Positions 39,721 to 49,195 of a stretch of 64,000 nucleotides of DNA are shown piece by piece. The translations under genes and the position numbers were made by a program. Position 1 is the stretch's first letter, and each line of letters opens with the position of its first letter. A model generated the notes under the pieces. The model did not search any database. It was not told the origin of the DNA and saw only the letters and a program-made list of their open reading frames with translations. The DNA lies in the NCBI GenBank assembly GCA_030679955.1, contig JAUXSF010000033.1, positions 1 to 64,000 on the forward strand, in the 5' to 3' direction. This DNA comes from Chlamydiales bacterium (GTDB lineage Bacteria > Chlamydiota > Chlamydiia > Chlamydiales > JAJFMA01).

Positions 39721-41592
39721 CTACAATCTTGCGAGCCTCAGGCTATTCAAAATGACAAGAACGGTGATGCCAACATCGGCAAAAATTGCTAGAGCCAGAT
39801 TACTGAGACCCACTAATGCAAGAGATATAAAAACGAATTTTACCGATATTGCCAGCAGTGTATTGGCTTTAATAATTTGTATGGTCTTTCTACCTAACTT
39901 GACTAAGGAAGGGAGGCGATTCAAATGCTCATGAAGCATGATGATAGACGCTGCATCTATTGCCGTATCGCTCCCCAACTCGCTCATGGTAATACCGACA
40001 CTGGATAGGGCTAGGGCTGGGGCATCATTAATCCCATCACCGATCATGGCTACGGAGGTATACCTAGCTAGCAGTTCCTCGATGGCTGATGCCTTATCTT
40101 GCGGCAGTTGGTTAGCCTTTACTTCTTTGATTCCGACGACTTTAGCCACAGCCATAGCTGCGCTGGTATTATCACCAGTCAGCATCACAGGATGAATATT
40201 GAGCTGCTTGATTTGCTCGACGATTTCAGAGGATTCAGGGCGAATTTCATCGGTGAGGCCAATGATGCCTTCCACACCCTTGTTTGTGCACACCACAATA
40301 ACTGTTTTCCCATCTTTTTGAAGGGTCTCAATTTTTTCTCTGACTTCGGCAGGAACAGCATGTTCTTCCAAAATGAACTCTAGTTTTCCTATGCAGTGAT
40401 GCATTTCGTCGCAAACTAGGCAGTCTGCTTTTGCTCCTTTGCCGACCTTAACTTGGAAGTTTTTTATGGAGTGAGGTGTCAAACTATCGTTTTTTGCAGC
40501 TTGTGTAATGCTTTTCGCTAGTGGATGTTCTGATTGGCTTTCTATCCCTGCGGCGCAGCTCAGAAGGTGTTCTTTGGTGGTGTTGCCAAATGGTATGATG
40601 TCTGTGACGATTGGGTTTCCGAAAGTAAGTGTTCTTGTTTTGTCGATAGCGATAGCTTGAATATTTCCGATGGCCTCGAGATATCGCCCACCTTTGATTA
40701 GAATGCCCTTGCTAGCAGCATTGCCGATGGCAGAGTAGATGGAAACGGGCGTTGAAATGACAAGAGCGCAGGGACAGGCGATGACTAGCAGTGTTAGGGC
40801 ATCTGCTAGGTTTTTTTGAAAAGGCACATCGAAGAAAATTGGAGGAATAGCTGTCCACAGCAAGGCTAGCAGAATAACTGACGGGGTATAATAGGCTGAA
40901 AATTTTTCTATGAATTTTTGCGTTTCAGCTTTTGATTGGTGCGCTTTGAATGTAATCTCTTCAATTTTTGCTACGGTGGAGTCCTTTGCGAGCTTGTCTA
41001 CTCTAAGTTCTATGTATCCTTGCTTGTTCAGCGTTCCAGCGAAGACGCTATCTCCAACCATCTTATCCTTGGGAATTGGTTCTCCTGTTATGGGGGATTC
41101 GTCAATGGCTGTTGAGCCGAATGTCACCTGTCCATCCAGCGGGATCATTTCGCCAGGTTTAATCAGAACAATGTCGCCAACTTTAACCTCGCTGAGTGGA
41201 ATGGCGATTTCGCTGCCCTTGATAAAAACGTCTTTAGGCATTTGATCGACAAGGCTACTTAAAGAGGATTTGCTTCGTTCAATTCCCATGTCCTCAAGTT
41301 TCTCAGCTAAGTTATACAGGACAATAACGATGGCCGCTTCCTCATATTTCCCGAGGTAAAAGGCTCCAATGACGGCGAGGAGCATCAGTAGATTGATGCT
41401 TTTGAAATTGAGAGTAATAAGCGCTCGAAATCCCTCGAGAATTGTCTGATATCCAACCGCAATAATAATGCTCAGGAATAGCGGGAAGGCGATATGTGGT
41501 GGTAGGTTCCTACCGGATAAGGATAGAAACTCAAAGATTGCGACAAAGGCTAAGGAACATATCAGCCACAGAAATTTTCTATCTTTGAACAT
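39721..41592 (-). CDS. P1B-type heavy-metal ATPase with altered DKTGT motif
   Basis: A 623-residue metal-exporting ATPase without an N-terminal metal-binding domain. Family marks: the metal site CPCALVISTP (Cys273, Cys275), the TGEP actuator loop, SEHPLAK, TGDN and GDGIND, and a last span with ADVG typical of the Zn/Cd/Pb group. The phosphorylation motif reads DKTRTLT (Asp317-Arg320) instead of the nearly invariant DKTGTLT; the codon is AGA, one base from GGA. This change would probably impair or kill transport, unless it is a sequencing error. It starts one base after the CzcA-like stop, so it is the last gene of the metal-export operon. Confidence 0.88.
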   Translation of the reverse strand: MFKDRKFLWLICSLAFVAIFEFLSLSGRNLPPHIAFPLFLSIIIAVGYQTILEGFRALITLNFKSINLLMLLAVIGAFYLGKYEEAAIVIVLYNLAEKLEDMGIERSKSSLSSLVDQMPKDVFIKGSEIAIPLSEVKVGDIVLIKPGEMIPLDGQVTFGSTAIDESPITGEPIPKDKMVGDSVFAGTLNKQGYIELRVDKLAKDSTVAKIEEITFKAHQSKAETQKFIEKFSAYYTPSVILLALLWTAIPPIFFDVPFQKNLADALTLLVIACPCALVISTPVSIYSAIGNAASKGILIKGGRYLEAIGNIQAIAIDKTRTLTFGNPIVTDIIPFGNTTKEHLLSCAAGIESQSEHPLAKSITQAAKNDSLTPHSIKNFQVKVGKGAKADCLVCDEMHHCIGKLEFILEEHAVPAEVREKIETLQKDGKTVIVVCTNKGVEGIIGLTDEIRPESSEIVEQIKQLNIHPVMLTGDNTSAAMAVAKVVGIKEVKANQLPQDKASAIEELLARYTSVAMIGDGINDAPALALSSVGITMSELGSDTAIDAASIIMLHEHLNRLPSLVKLGRKTIQIIKANTLLAISVKFVFISLALVGLSNLALAIFADVGITVLVILNSLRLARL

Positions 41593-41593
41593 T

Positions 41594-44500
41594 TCATGTC
41601 TCTAGGTTTTTAATGGAGAAGAGTTTGTATAAGGCAGGCAGAACCATTAGTGTAAGCAAGGTGGCACTGATTAATCCGCCGATTACTACAGTTGCTAGGG
41701 GCTTTTGCACCTCTGCCCCTGTTCCAGAGGCTAGGGCCATTGGCACGAACCCTAAGGAGGCCACTAGAGCTGTCATTAGCACTGGTCTTAAACGTGTTAA
41801 AGCGCCTGTTTTAATGGAGTTTTCTAGCTCACCGGTTTTAGCAAATAATTGATTGATGAAGCTTATCAAGACAATGCCATTCAAAACTGCTATGCCCGAT
41901 AATGCGATGAACCCAACAGCGGCGGAGATAGAAAATGGCATATCGCGAAGCCACAGAGAGATAATTCCCCCCGTTAACGCTAGGGGAACACCGCTAAATA
42001 CCAGCAGGGCATACCTGGCCGAATTGAACGCTGCATAAAGTAGCAGGAAAATCAGTCCCAAACAAATTGGAACTACAATGAGAAGCCGTTTTCGAGCAGA
42101 CATTAGGTTCTCGAACTGTCCACCCCATTCTAACCAGCTACCATCTGAAATAGTAATTTGTTGTATTTCTTTCTTGGCTTCTTCTACATAAGACCCTAGG
42201 TCGCGGTTTCGAATATTTGCTTGAACGGCAATGAACCTCTTGCCATTTTCCCTTCGTATTTCATTTAGCCCTTCTGTTGCCTTTAAGGTAGCTATCTCAT
42301 CTAATGGAACATGCGGGTAGTGTGCTTGTTTAGGACCTTGAGGCAACGGGATGGGTAGATTTCCTATGGCTGCGATATCTTCTCTCTGGCTTTCGGGGAG
42401 TCTTACGATGATGTCAAAACGTCTATCGCCTTCGAATAGTTGTCCCGCCTTGCCACCTCCTGTGGCAATGGCTAACACATCTAAGGCATCCGACACATTA
42501 ATGCCTAAACGACTGGCGGCCTCTCGATCTATTTGAACGTCAAGGACCGGCAGGCCCTGTGTTTGTGCTATTTTAACATCTGCGGAGCCAGGGATTTTTC
42601 TTAGCACTTTAGCGATAGCTTCCGCATTTTTTTGCATCTCATCAAAGTCATCGCCATAAATCTTCACCGCTAAGTCGCTTCTGACGCCAGAGATCAGTTC
42701 ATTAAATCGCATCTCTATAGGTTGTGTGAACTCGTAGTTATTTCCTGGGACCTTATTTACTTTGGCCTGGATTTGTTCGATTAGCTCAGTCTTGCTCATA
42801 GAAGGATCAGGCCACTCATCCTGTGGTTTTAGGATGATAAAGGTGTCTGACACGTTCGGTGGCATTGGATCGGAAGCCATTTCGGCTGTCCCTGTTTTAG
42901 AGTAGATGTAGTCTACTTGAGGAAAGGTCTTAATGACCCTTTCGATGAGCTTTTGCATTTCTGTGGATTGAGTGAGCGAGGTGCTGGGAATTCGCATCGC
43001 GTGCATGGCGATATCTTTTTCATCCAAGGTTGGAACAAACTCCTGCCCAAGGTTATAGAAGACTACCAGTGAAAGAAGGCATAGAGCCGCACCAGAGGCA
43101 ACGGTAGCTTTTGGCCATTCTAGGCATCTATCCAATATTGGACTGTAGGCCCCTTTGGTATAAGCGATGATCTTATTTTCCCTATCATGAGCATGCCCTT
43201 TAACAAAAACAGCGATCATGGCAGGAACAAAGGTAAGAGAGAGGATGAAGGCTGCCGTAAGAGCGATGATGACGGTAAGGGCCATTGGATGAAACATTTT
43301 GCCTTCAACACCGGTCAAAGTCAAAATTGGGATATAGACAGTGATAATGATCGCTTGTCCAAAGACAGTAGGTTGAATCATCTCTTTAGTGGCTATCAAG
43401 AGTTCATTGAGCCTTTCATTGAGCTGTAGAGGCCTTCCTACTTCGTGTTGCTTCAAGCCTAAACGTCTTAGGCAGTTTTCTGTAATGATCACCGCGCCAT
43501 CGACGATTAGACCAAAGTCTATGGCTCCTAAGCTCATTAGGTTTCCGCTGATGCCAAAGTTAGCCATGCCGGTGGCGGTTATTAGCATAGAAAGGGGAAT
43601 CACCAGGGCAGTAATGAGCGCGGCTTTAACCTGTCCCAGGAATAGAAACAAGATGGCGATAACGAGGATTGCTCCTTCCGCTAGGTTCTTGGTAACTGTG
43701 GCGATGGTTGCGTTTACCAGCTTTGTTCGGTTAAGAACGGGTGTTGCCTCGATATCAGGGGGTAGTGTGTTGTTTATTTCCTGAACTTTCTTATCAACAG
43801 CTTGCGCTACAGTTCGGCTATTGGCGCCAATTAGCATTAAAGCGGTACCTACGACAGCTTCGTGGCCATCTTTGCTTGCGCTTCCTGTACGCATTTCCTT
43901 GCCGATGCCAACTTGCGCAATATCCCGGATGCGTATGGGGATGCCTTCTCTGGTAGCTACTACAATGGTTTCGATTTTACTAGGACTGTCTACCTTCTCA
44001 TCTGACTTAATGAGTAACGATTCACCTTTTTTTTCTATGTATCCTGGGCCCACGCTGACGCTGTTTTTCTTTAAGGACGAAACGATATCTTCAAAACTTA
44101 AGCCCAGAGCAATCATTCTCTCCAGATTGGGTTCTACATGGTACTGCTTGGTGTAGCCACCGATGGAATCGATGCCTGCAACCCCTTGGATACCTTTTAG
44201 CTGCGGTTTAACTATCCAATCTTGAACGGTTCGCAGATACGAAGCTTTTTCAACATCAGTGGTGAGTTTCTGGCCTTCAGGTGTTAGATAGATAGCGCCC
44301 TGTTGCCATCCTGGAGTCCCTTCTTTGATATGGGCACCTAGACCACCTGGATGTTTGTAGTCTACTGTCCACATGTAAACTTCACCTAGGCCGGTGGATA
44401 TGGCCCCCATTTTTGGCTCCGCACCATCGGGCAGGCTATCCTTGACCTCATTCAGACGCTCATTTACCTGCTGTCTGGCGAAGTAAACATTTACATCGTC

Positions 44501-44794
44501 GTCAAAAATAGCTGTAACCTGGGAAAAACCATTGCGCGAGAGGGATCGTGTCATCTGCAGGCCTGGAATACCTGCCAACGCTGTTTCGATGACATATGTC
44601 ACTTGTTTTTCCATCTGAATGGGTGACAAGCCCGGTAGTACTGTGTTGATTTGCACTTGATTGTTAGTGATGTCTGGAACAGCATCAATTGGTAGTTTAA
44701 CAAACGAGTAGACTCCATAAGCAGCGCAGATTAGCGTAAGGAAGATCACTGCCAGGGGATTATGGAGAGAGTAGCGCAAGATTCTTTCTATCAT
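41594..44794 (-). CDS. Heavy-metal RND efflux pump (CzcA/CusA family)
   Basis: A 1066-residue inner-membrane RND pump of the HME group, exporting divalent or monovalent metal ions. The N-terminus IERILRYSLHNPLAVIF and the TM4 motif GAIDFGLIVDGAVIITEN are diagnostic for HME pumps. The periplasmic domain has FARQQVNERL and the loop IPSTSLTQSTEMQKLI in the place where CusA carries metal-binding Met residues; I cannot decide between zinc/cobalt/nickel and copper/silver. Its start shares a base with the adaptor stop. Operon order on the minus strand is CzcC-, CzcB-, CzcA-like, then the ATPase. Confidence 0.94.
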   Translation of the reverse strand: MIERILRYSLHNPLAVIFLTLICAAYGVYSFVKLPIDAVPDITNNQVQINTVLPGLSPIQMEKQVTYVIETALAGIPGLQMTRSLSRNGFSQVTAIFDDDVNVYFARQQVNERLNEVKDSLPDGAEPKMGAISTGLGEVYMWTVDYKHPGGLGAHIKEGTPGWQQGAIYLTPEGQKLTTDVEKASYLRTVQDWIVKPQLKGIQGVAGIDSIGGYTKQYHVEPNLERMIALGLSFEDIVSSLKKNSVSVGPGYIEKKGESLLIKSDEKVDSPSKIETIVVATREGIPIRIRDIAQVGIGKEMRTGSASKDGHEAVVGTALMLIGANSRTVAQAVDKKVQEINNTLPPDIEATPVLNRTKLVNATIATVTKNLAEGAILVIAILFLFLGQVKAALITALVIPLSMLITATGMANFGISGNLMSLGAIDFGLIVDGAVIITENCLRRLGLKQHEVGRPLQLNERLNELLIATKEMIQPTVFGQAIIITVYIPILTLTGVEGKMFHPMALTVIIALTAAFILSLTFVPAMIAVFVKGHAHDRENKIIAYTKGAYSPILDRCLEWPKATVASGAALCLLSLVVFYNLGQEFVPTLDEKDIAMHAMRIPSTSLTQSTEMQKLIERVIKTFPQVDYIYSKTGTAEMASDPMPPNVSDTFIILKPQDEWPDPSMSKTELIEQIQAKVNKVPGNNYEFTQPIEMRFNELISGVRSDLAVKIYGDDFDEMQKNAEAIAKVLRKIPGSADVKIAQTQGLPVLDVQIDREAASRLGINVSDALDVLAIATGGGKAGQLFEGDRRFDIIVRLPESQREDIAAIGNLPIPLPQGPKQAHYPHVPLDEIATLKATEGLNEIRRENGKRFIAVQANIRNRDLGSYVEEAKKEIQQITISDGSWLEWGGQFENLMSARKRLLIVVPICLGLIFLLLYAAFNSARYALLVFSGVPLALTGGIISLWLRDMPFSISAAVGFIALSGIAVLNGIVLISFINQLFAKTGELENSIKTGALTRLRPVLMTALVASLGFVPMALASGTGAEVQKPLATVVIGGLISATLLTLMVLPALYKLFSIKNLET

Positions 44795-45978
44795 TAGTGA
44801 GAATGCTCCGCTTCGCCTTTGCCCAATTCGGCCTTTAGCAAAAAGGTATTGGTGACAGCAAATTCTTCACCCAAGTTTAAGCCGGCTAGGATTTCAGCAT
44901 TTTCATTATCGGTTCTGCCAACCGTAACAGCTCGCTTTTGAAAGCCCTCAGGAGTTTTAACAAAGACAACGCTTTCTCCATCGATTTCTTGGATCGAGTC
45001 TTTTGGAATAACGATGGAAGCTTCGATATTCTCGGTATCAATACTGACTTGAACAAATGTACCGGGCAGCCAATCGCGGTTTGGATTTGCTATCTCTGCC
45101 ACTGCCTCAGAGGTGATGGTTTCGTCTTCTACAATAGGGCTGACATAAATGATCTTTGCCTCTGTTTCCTTGCCACTGACGGGTAATTTAACCGAAACGG
45201 TCTGACCTTTTTTCACTTTTAGAATATCCTTAGGGTAGATGCCGATTTGGACCCATACCTTGCTTAGATTTGCTACCTCGTAAATGGTTGTCGTATCTTC
45301 CACGAACTCACCCTTGGTGATATGGCGGCTGATGATCACGCCATCGATAGGAGCGCGAACTTCATAGAGCCGCAGATTCGGCTGCTCCTGGTCGGATAGA
45401 GTCTTTATTTCGGTTTCATCAATGCCAAACGCTTGCAACTTTTGTGCTCCTAGCTGCACATTGATTTTTGCTTCTTGGTAGGCAGATTTGGCGCTAAGAT
45501 AGTCTTGTTTGGCTGAAATCTGTTTTTCGAATAGATTTTTTTCTCTGTCTAGAAGTGATTTCGCTAGCTTTTCTCTTTCTACAGAGGCTAGAAAATTTGC
45601 TTTAATTTCTGCCATTTCGCGACTTTCAATAATCGCTAAAATATCGCCTTGTTTAACCTCGTCACCAACGTTTTTCCTCGCTTCCTTGGCGACTCCAGAA
45701 ACTTTGGGCAGGATATGCGCCAGCTGATCTGGTTGCAGAGTGATCTTTCCTCTTGTCGATACGACGATTGATAAAGTGCCTGGCTGCGCCTCTTGGAGCT
45801 TGATATCAAGCATCGACATTTGATCCGTAGACATCGCTATGAGATTGTCCTCATCATGTTCATGCTCTTCGAGGTCATGGATTTCAGCCTCCGCCACCTT
45901 TGGCGGACTCGGCCTAAACGCCCAAAATGCCAACCCGCCTATAAGAAGCAGCGTGGAGAACACAATCATCTTTCTCAT
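44794..45978 (-). CDS. Heavy-metal RND adaptor (CzcB/CusB family)
   Basis: A 394-residue periplasmic adaptor. The N-terminal membrane anchor (about 4-20) is followed by a His/acid-rich patch DLEEHEHDED that may bind metal before hand-over to the pump. Then come the lipoyl half ILPKVSGVAKEARKNVGDEV, a coiled-coil hairpin (about 125-190), VRAPIDGVIISRHITKGEFV, and the beta-barrel with LPGTFVQVSID. The C-terminus ends EAEHSH, again His-containing. It is coupled by overlaps to the channel gene before it (4 bases) and the pump after it (1 base). Confidence 0.92.
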   Translation of the reverse strand: MRKMIVFSTLLLIGGLAFWAFRPSPPKVAEAEIHDLEEHEHDEDNLIAMSTDQMSMLDIKLQEAQPGTLSIVVSTRGKITLQPDQLAHILPKVSGVAKEARKNVGDEVKQGDILAIIESREMAEIKANFLASVEREKLAKSLLDREKNLFEKQISAKQDYLSAKSAYQEAKINVQLGAQKLQAFGIDETEIKTLSDQEQPNLRLYEVRAPIDGVIISRHITKGEFVEDTTTIYEVANLSKVWVQIGIYPKDILKVKKGQTVSVKLPVSGKETEAKIIYVSPIVEDETITSEAVAEIANPNRDWLPGTFVQVSIDTENIEASIVIPKDSIQEIDGESVVFVKTPEGFQKRAVTVGRTDNENAEILAGLNLGEEFAVTNTFLLKAELGKGEAEHSH

Positions 45979-47213
45979 AGAATCTCGCTTTGGCTATTAA
46001 GGTATTTAATGTCGGCCATACTTTTGTGGTAATTAACCAAGGTCTGGATGTAGCGCCCCCTTACATCAAACAAAGTTCTCTGGGAGTCAAGGACATCAAG
46101 ATATTCAAACTTTCCCTCTTTATACCCTTCGCTGGCGAGATCAAAGGACTGTGTAGCGTTCTTTAGTACGGATGTTTTTAGCTGCTCGGCTTCCCTATAA
46201 GCCCTAATCAAGTCTCTGTATGCTGCTGAGAGTCTATTTTTAAGAACAAGCTGAAGGTTTTGGAATTGATCCTGCATCTTTTGTGATTCAAAGCGCGCTT
46301 TCTGAATATTCCCCTGATTTTGGTTGAAAATGGGAATGGGAATAGATGCGCCGAGGATCATACCTTTGTTGCCAGTCTCTCGAAGCGTTTTATAGCCTAC
46401 AGCTACTGTCACATCTGGCACCGATCCGGCTCTTTCCAAGTTTAAATTTTGTTGTGAGCTAAGGTACTCGAAATGAGATCTAAGCAGCTCAGGATTATTT
46501 TCTAATGTGCAGAAACACTCTTCCAAAGATTCTGGAGCAGCTAGCTCATAAAACCAATAATCCACTTCGTTGAAGTCTGGGCATGAACAACCCCAGAAAG
46601 CAGATAGGCGTTCTTTAGCTTTGGCGAAGTCAGTCACTGCTGCATTGTAGCTAATTCTAGCAGTCCACAAGGCGATTTCAGCTTTGTTTTGCTGAATGAG
46701 CGAGATTCTGCCCGCTTCAAGCTTAGCTGATACAGTCTTATATACTTCGTCAGCTATCTTAGCCTGTTCGTCAGCCAGTTTTACTTGCTCCTGAAGACCT
46801 GCTACTTCTGCAAATGCCTTTGAAAGCCTATTTAACACCATGGTCTTCTGTGCGGCGTAACCGGCCTGAGCGGCAAAGAGTTGGTAGGTTGCTGCGTTTG
46901 AGCGGTAGCTCCGTTTTCCACCTAGCTCAATGAGTTGACCTATTTCGTAACGTGATTCAGCTGATTCCCATCCTTGCCATTCTCTGTTGCCAAAGACGTT
47001 TTCAACGCTCCAAGCAGCTGTGGGGTTTGGAAGACGTTTGCTCTGTTGTCTGGCACCGGCCCGTTCGCCTATTTCGTCGTTGGAGATATGTAGCAGGGGG
47101 GATTGACAAAACGTTCTTTGTACAGCCTCCTCAAAAGTGAGAACTTCCTGCGCTGATAGAGAAGAGCAGGCCAAAAGGGCTAGGAAAATAAGTGTTTTTT
47201 GCATGAAAGGCAT
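45975..47213 (-). CDS. Heavy-metal RND outer-membrane channel (CzcC/TolC family)
   Basis: About 412 residues; an outer-membrane factor opening the metal-export operon. The signal peptide reads MQKTLIFLALLACSSLSAQE, then come the OEP segments FEEAVQRTFCQSPLLHISND, LIELGGKRSYRSN and PIPIFNQNQGNIQKARFES. Either the ATG at 47213 or the one 9 bases later is the start; neither has a strong ribosome site. The longer open frame back to 47366 translates a family B repeat (a WTLWTIWTLKTLW stretch) and is not real. The 3' end overlaps the adaptor by 4 bases. Confidence 0.88.
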   Translation of the reverse strand: MPFMQKTLIFLALLACSSLSAQEVLTFEEAVQRTFCQSPLLHISNDEIGERAGARQQSKRLPNPTAAWSVENVFGNREWQGWESAESRYEIGQLIELGGKRSYRSNAATYQLFAAQAGYAAQKTMVLNRLSKAFAEVAGLQEQVKLADEQAKIADEVYKTVSAKLEAGRISLIQQNKAEIALWTARISYNAAVTDFAKAKERLSAFWGCSCPDFNEVDYWFYELAAPESLEECFCTLENNPELLRSHFEYLSSQQNLNLERAGSVPDVTVAVGYKTLRETGNKGMILGASIPIPIFNQNQGNIQKARFESQKMQDQFQNLQLVLKNRLSAAYRDLIRAYREAEQLKTSVLKNATQSFDLASEGYKEGKFEYLDVLDSQRTLFDVRGRYIQTLVNYHKSMADIKYLNSQSEIL

Positions 47214-47254
47214 TTCTACGTATCTAGCACACTTGAGTATTTTGTGACCTCTGT

Positions 47255-47331
47255 TATGGACCTTATAGACCTTATGGACACATTTTCTCGTCCATAAGGT
47301 CTTTAAGGTCCATATCGTCCATAAGGTCCAT
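47255..47331. repeat. Long inverted repeat, family B
   Basis: The 25-base arms 47255-47279 and 47290-47314 match at 24 positions; the right arm reads GTCCATAAGGTCTTTAAGGT and on. A third partial unit TCGTCCATAAGGTCCA follows to 47331, ending directly at the stop codon of the minus-strand gene 47332-48300. It is a probable terminator for the MoxR-type operon. Confidence 0.9.
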
Positions 47332-48300
47332 CTATTTCGATTGTCGTTGGATGAATTGGCGGGCATAGTCCAGCGCTTGTGAGCTTGCTTCTATGTTTGA
47401 TGGCTCTTTGGCGAATTTGACCCTATCAGCATAGCTCAGGAAATTGACCAAGGTCTGACGCGTTTCTGCATCAAATGGCGCTTTGGTAGACATCTGAGCC
47501 ATGAACTCTTCTGTAGTCATTTCATTCGCAGGGACATGGTACTGCTTTTCGATGTATTGGCGCAGAACCTTGCTCAAGGAAACATAGAAGTTATCGAAAT
47601 CTTCCTTGGGATTAAGTGCGTTTAACTCAGTGTTTGCGACTTCTAATGGCGTTGGTGGTGGTTTGGGCTTGTTGGCGATCTTCCACAGTTTCATAGCGGC
47701 CCAGCCTAGCCCCATCATAACAGCCAGTAGAAGTGGATACATAATCACGTAGTGCCAGGGAAAAGATCTGTCGACAAAGGTGTGACGATTGATTTCTGGT
47801 TGTTCAATGGCTTGCCGCGCAATCTCTTTTTGGTTTTCCGAATCAATTTCTAAAATGGGTTTGTTTTCCAACGGAAGAACAGCAGCTACCGGCAGTGGAA
47901 CAGTGTCGTCGGGTTCTTTAATTGTTACCTGAACCGGCTCCGAGAGTATGAGTGAATTAGATTTTCCAGGGTCGTCGGCTATTAGCGTAATATCGCGAAA
48001 CGTCAAGTAGTGCACGCCGGTGAGGAGAGGCTCCAAAACATAGCTGAATTCTAGCTTATCTCCATTTTTTTTGGACTGTTGCGAGACCAGTTTAAAAGAC
48101 TGCAAAGGCACTTCGCCATAGTTGACGAGGTGCTCCTCCAGAGCTTTCTCATCGACGTGGTAACCTGCAGGAACCTCGAACGATAATTTCACGGTTACAG
48201 TGTTTGTCAGTTTAGCAGTTGAAGGCGATACAGTAGGTGTCACTGCACTCACGGCGCTGAAGATGCTTACGAAAGCGGCTATTAATACCTTAGCGAGCAC
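47332..48300 (-). CDS. BatD/DUF4381-like membrane protein of a MoxR operon
   Basis: A 322-residue protein with a signal peptide or anchor (VLIAAFVSIFSAVSA), a periplasmic beta-rich domain (to about 180), one membrane span (about 185-208, YVIMYPLLLAVMMGLGWAA) and a cytoplasmic helical tail. The tail, with YVSLSKVLRQYIEKQY and TTEEFMAQM, is DUF4381-like. Such proteins accompany MoxR ATPases and vWA proteins and are thought to serve metal-dependent chaperoning or envelope stress functions. The start is the GTG at 48300, chosen for GGAGG 7 bases upstream, overlapping the DUF58 gene by 11 bases. It is the last gene of the MoxR operon. Confidence 0.75.
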   Translation of the reverse strand: MLAKVLIAAFVSIFSAVSAVTPTVSPSTAKLTNTVTVKLSFEVPAGYHVDEKALEEHLVNYGEVPLQSFKLVSQQSKKNGDKLEFSYVLEPLLTGVHYLTFRDITLIADDPGKSNSLILSEPVQVTIKEPDDTVPLPVAAVLPLENKPILEIDSENQKEIARQAIEQPEINRHTFVDRSFPWHYVIMYPLLLAVMMGLGWAAMKLWKIANKPKPPPTPLEVANTELNALNPKEDFDNFYVSLSKVLRQYIEKQYHVPANEMTTEEFMAQMSTKAPFDAETRQTLVNFLSYADRVKFAKEPSNIEASSQALDYARQFIQRQSK

Positions 48301-49186
48301 GTTGTCGCCTCCGCGAATGAAAGAACTTCTGTATGGTGTGAGCGTAATCTTCATCGCTGCGAATGTCGATAAAGCCAACGCCGAGGCGCTTCATAATACG
48401 TTCTTGTTTGACCGTTCTAGTTTCAATGCGATCACTAAAATACTTTTGTGTGGTGGGATCAGAGGTATCTACAAGAAGTTCGCGATCTGTCTCGAGGTCA
48501 CGTAATTTGAGCAGACGAAGCGATGGAAGCTTGATCTCGTTGGGATCCCTAACGCGAACAGCAATCATGTCGAAGCGCTTGGCAGCTACCCTTAAGGTAT
48601 GCTGAAAGCCGAGAGAGAGAAAATCACTGATCAAGAAGCAGATGCAAGACCTGCGTTGCACACGCCCCAAGAACGCCAATGCATTGCGAATATTCGTCCC
48701 TCGGTGGCGAGGCTGATAGGCTAGTAGTTCGCGGATGATGCGCAAGGCGTGCCTGACACCGCGCTTTGGAGGCAAGTAGAGCTCAATCTCGCTAGAAAAG
48801 AGGATAAGCCCAATACGGTCGTTGTTGTCATTGGCAGAGAATGATAGCAGAGCGCCTATTTCGGCCATTAAGGCATCTTTGGAGCGACGGTGGCTGCCAA
48901 AGAAAGAAGAAGCCGATACATCGACAACCAGCATGACCGTTAGCTCACGCTCTTCCTGAAAGCGTTTAATGTATGGCATGCCGCTGCGTGCGGTGACGTT
49001 CCAATCAATACTGCGTACATCGTCTCCAGGCTCGTAGGCACGTACTTCAGCGAACTCCATGCCCTGGCCTTTGAAGGCAGAGCGGTAAGCGCCCGCTAGA
49101 AGCGTATCCACAGCGCGTTTGGTGCGTAGTTGCACCCGACGCACCTCTTTCAACGCTTCACGTGAAAGTCCATTGGACTTAGCCAT
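48290..49186 (-). CDS. DUF58 / von Willebrand A-like protein
   Basis: A 298-residue DUF58 protein. The family core YEPGDDVRSIDWNVTARSG (about 52-70) and the metal-ion site motif DVSASSFF (vWA MIDAS DxSxS) are clear. There is no membrane span. DUF58 proteins are partners of MoxR AAA+ ATPases, which lie immediately upstream here (9-base gap). The pair is generally taken as a chaperone that inserts cofactors or remodels complexes; the substrate here is unknown. Confidence 0.88.
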   Translation of the reverse strand: MAKSNGLSREALKEVRRVQLRTKRAVDTLLAGAYRSAFKGQGMEFAEVRAYEPGDDVRSIDWNVTARSGMPYIKRFQEERELTVMLVVDVSASSFFGSHRRSKDALMAEIGALLSFSANDNNDRIGLILFSSEIELYLPPKRGVRHALRIIRELLAYQPRHRGTNIRNALAFLGRVQRRSCICFLISDFLSLGFQHTLRVAAKRFDMIAVRVRDPNEIKLPSLRLLKLRDLETDRELLVDTSDPTTQKYFSDRIETRTVKQERIMKRLGVGFIDIRSDEDYAHTIQKFFHSRRRQRAR

Positions 49187-49195
49187 ATTGTTTTC

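Noticed and set aside
47214-47366. N-terminal extension of the czcC-like gene
   Set aside because: The repetitive WTLWTIWTL peptide is the translation of the family B repeat; a signal peptide begins at or just after 47213.
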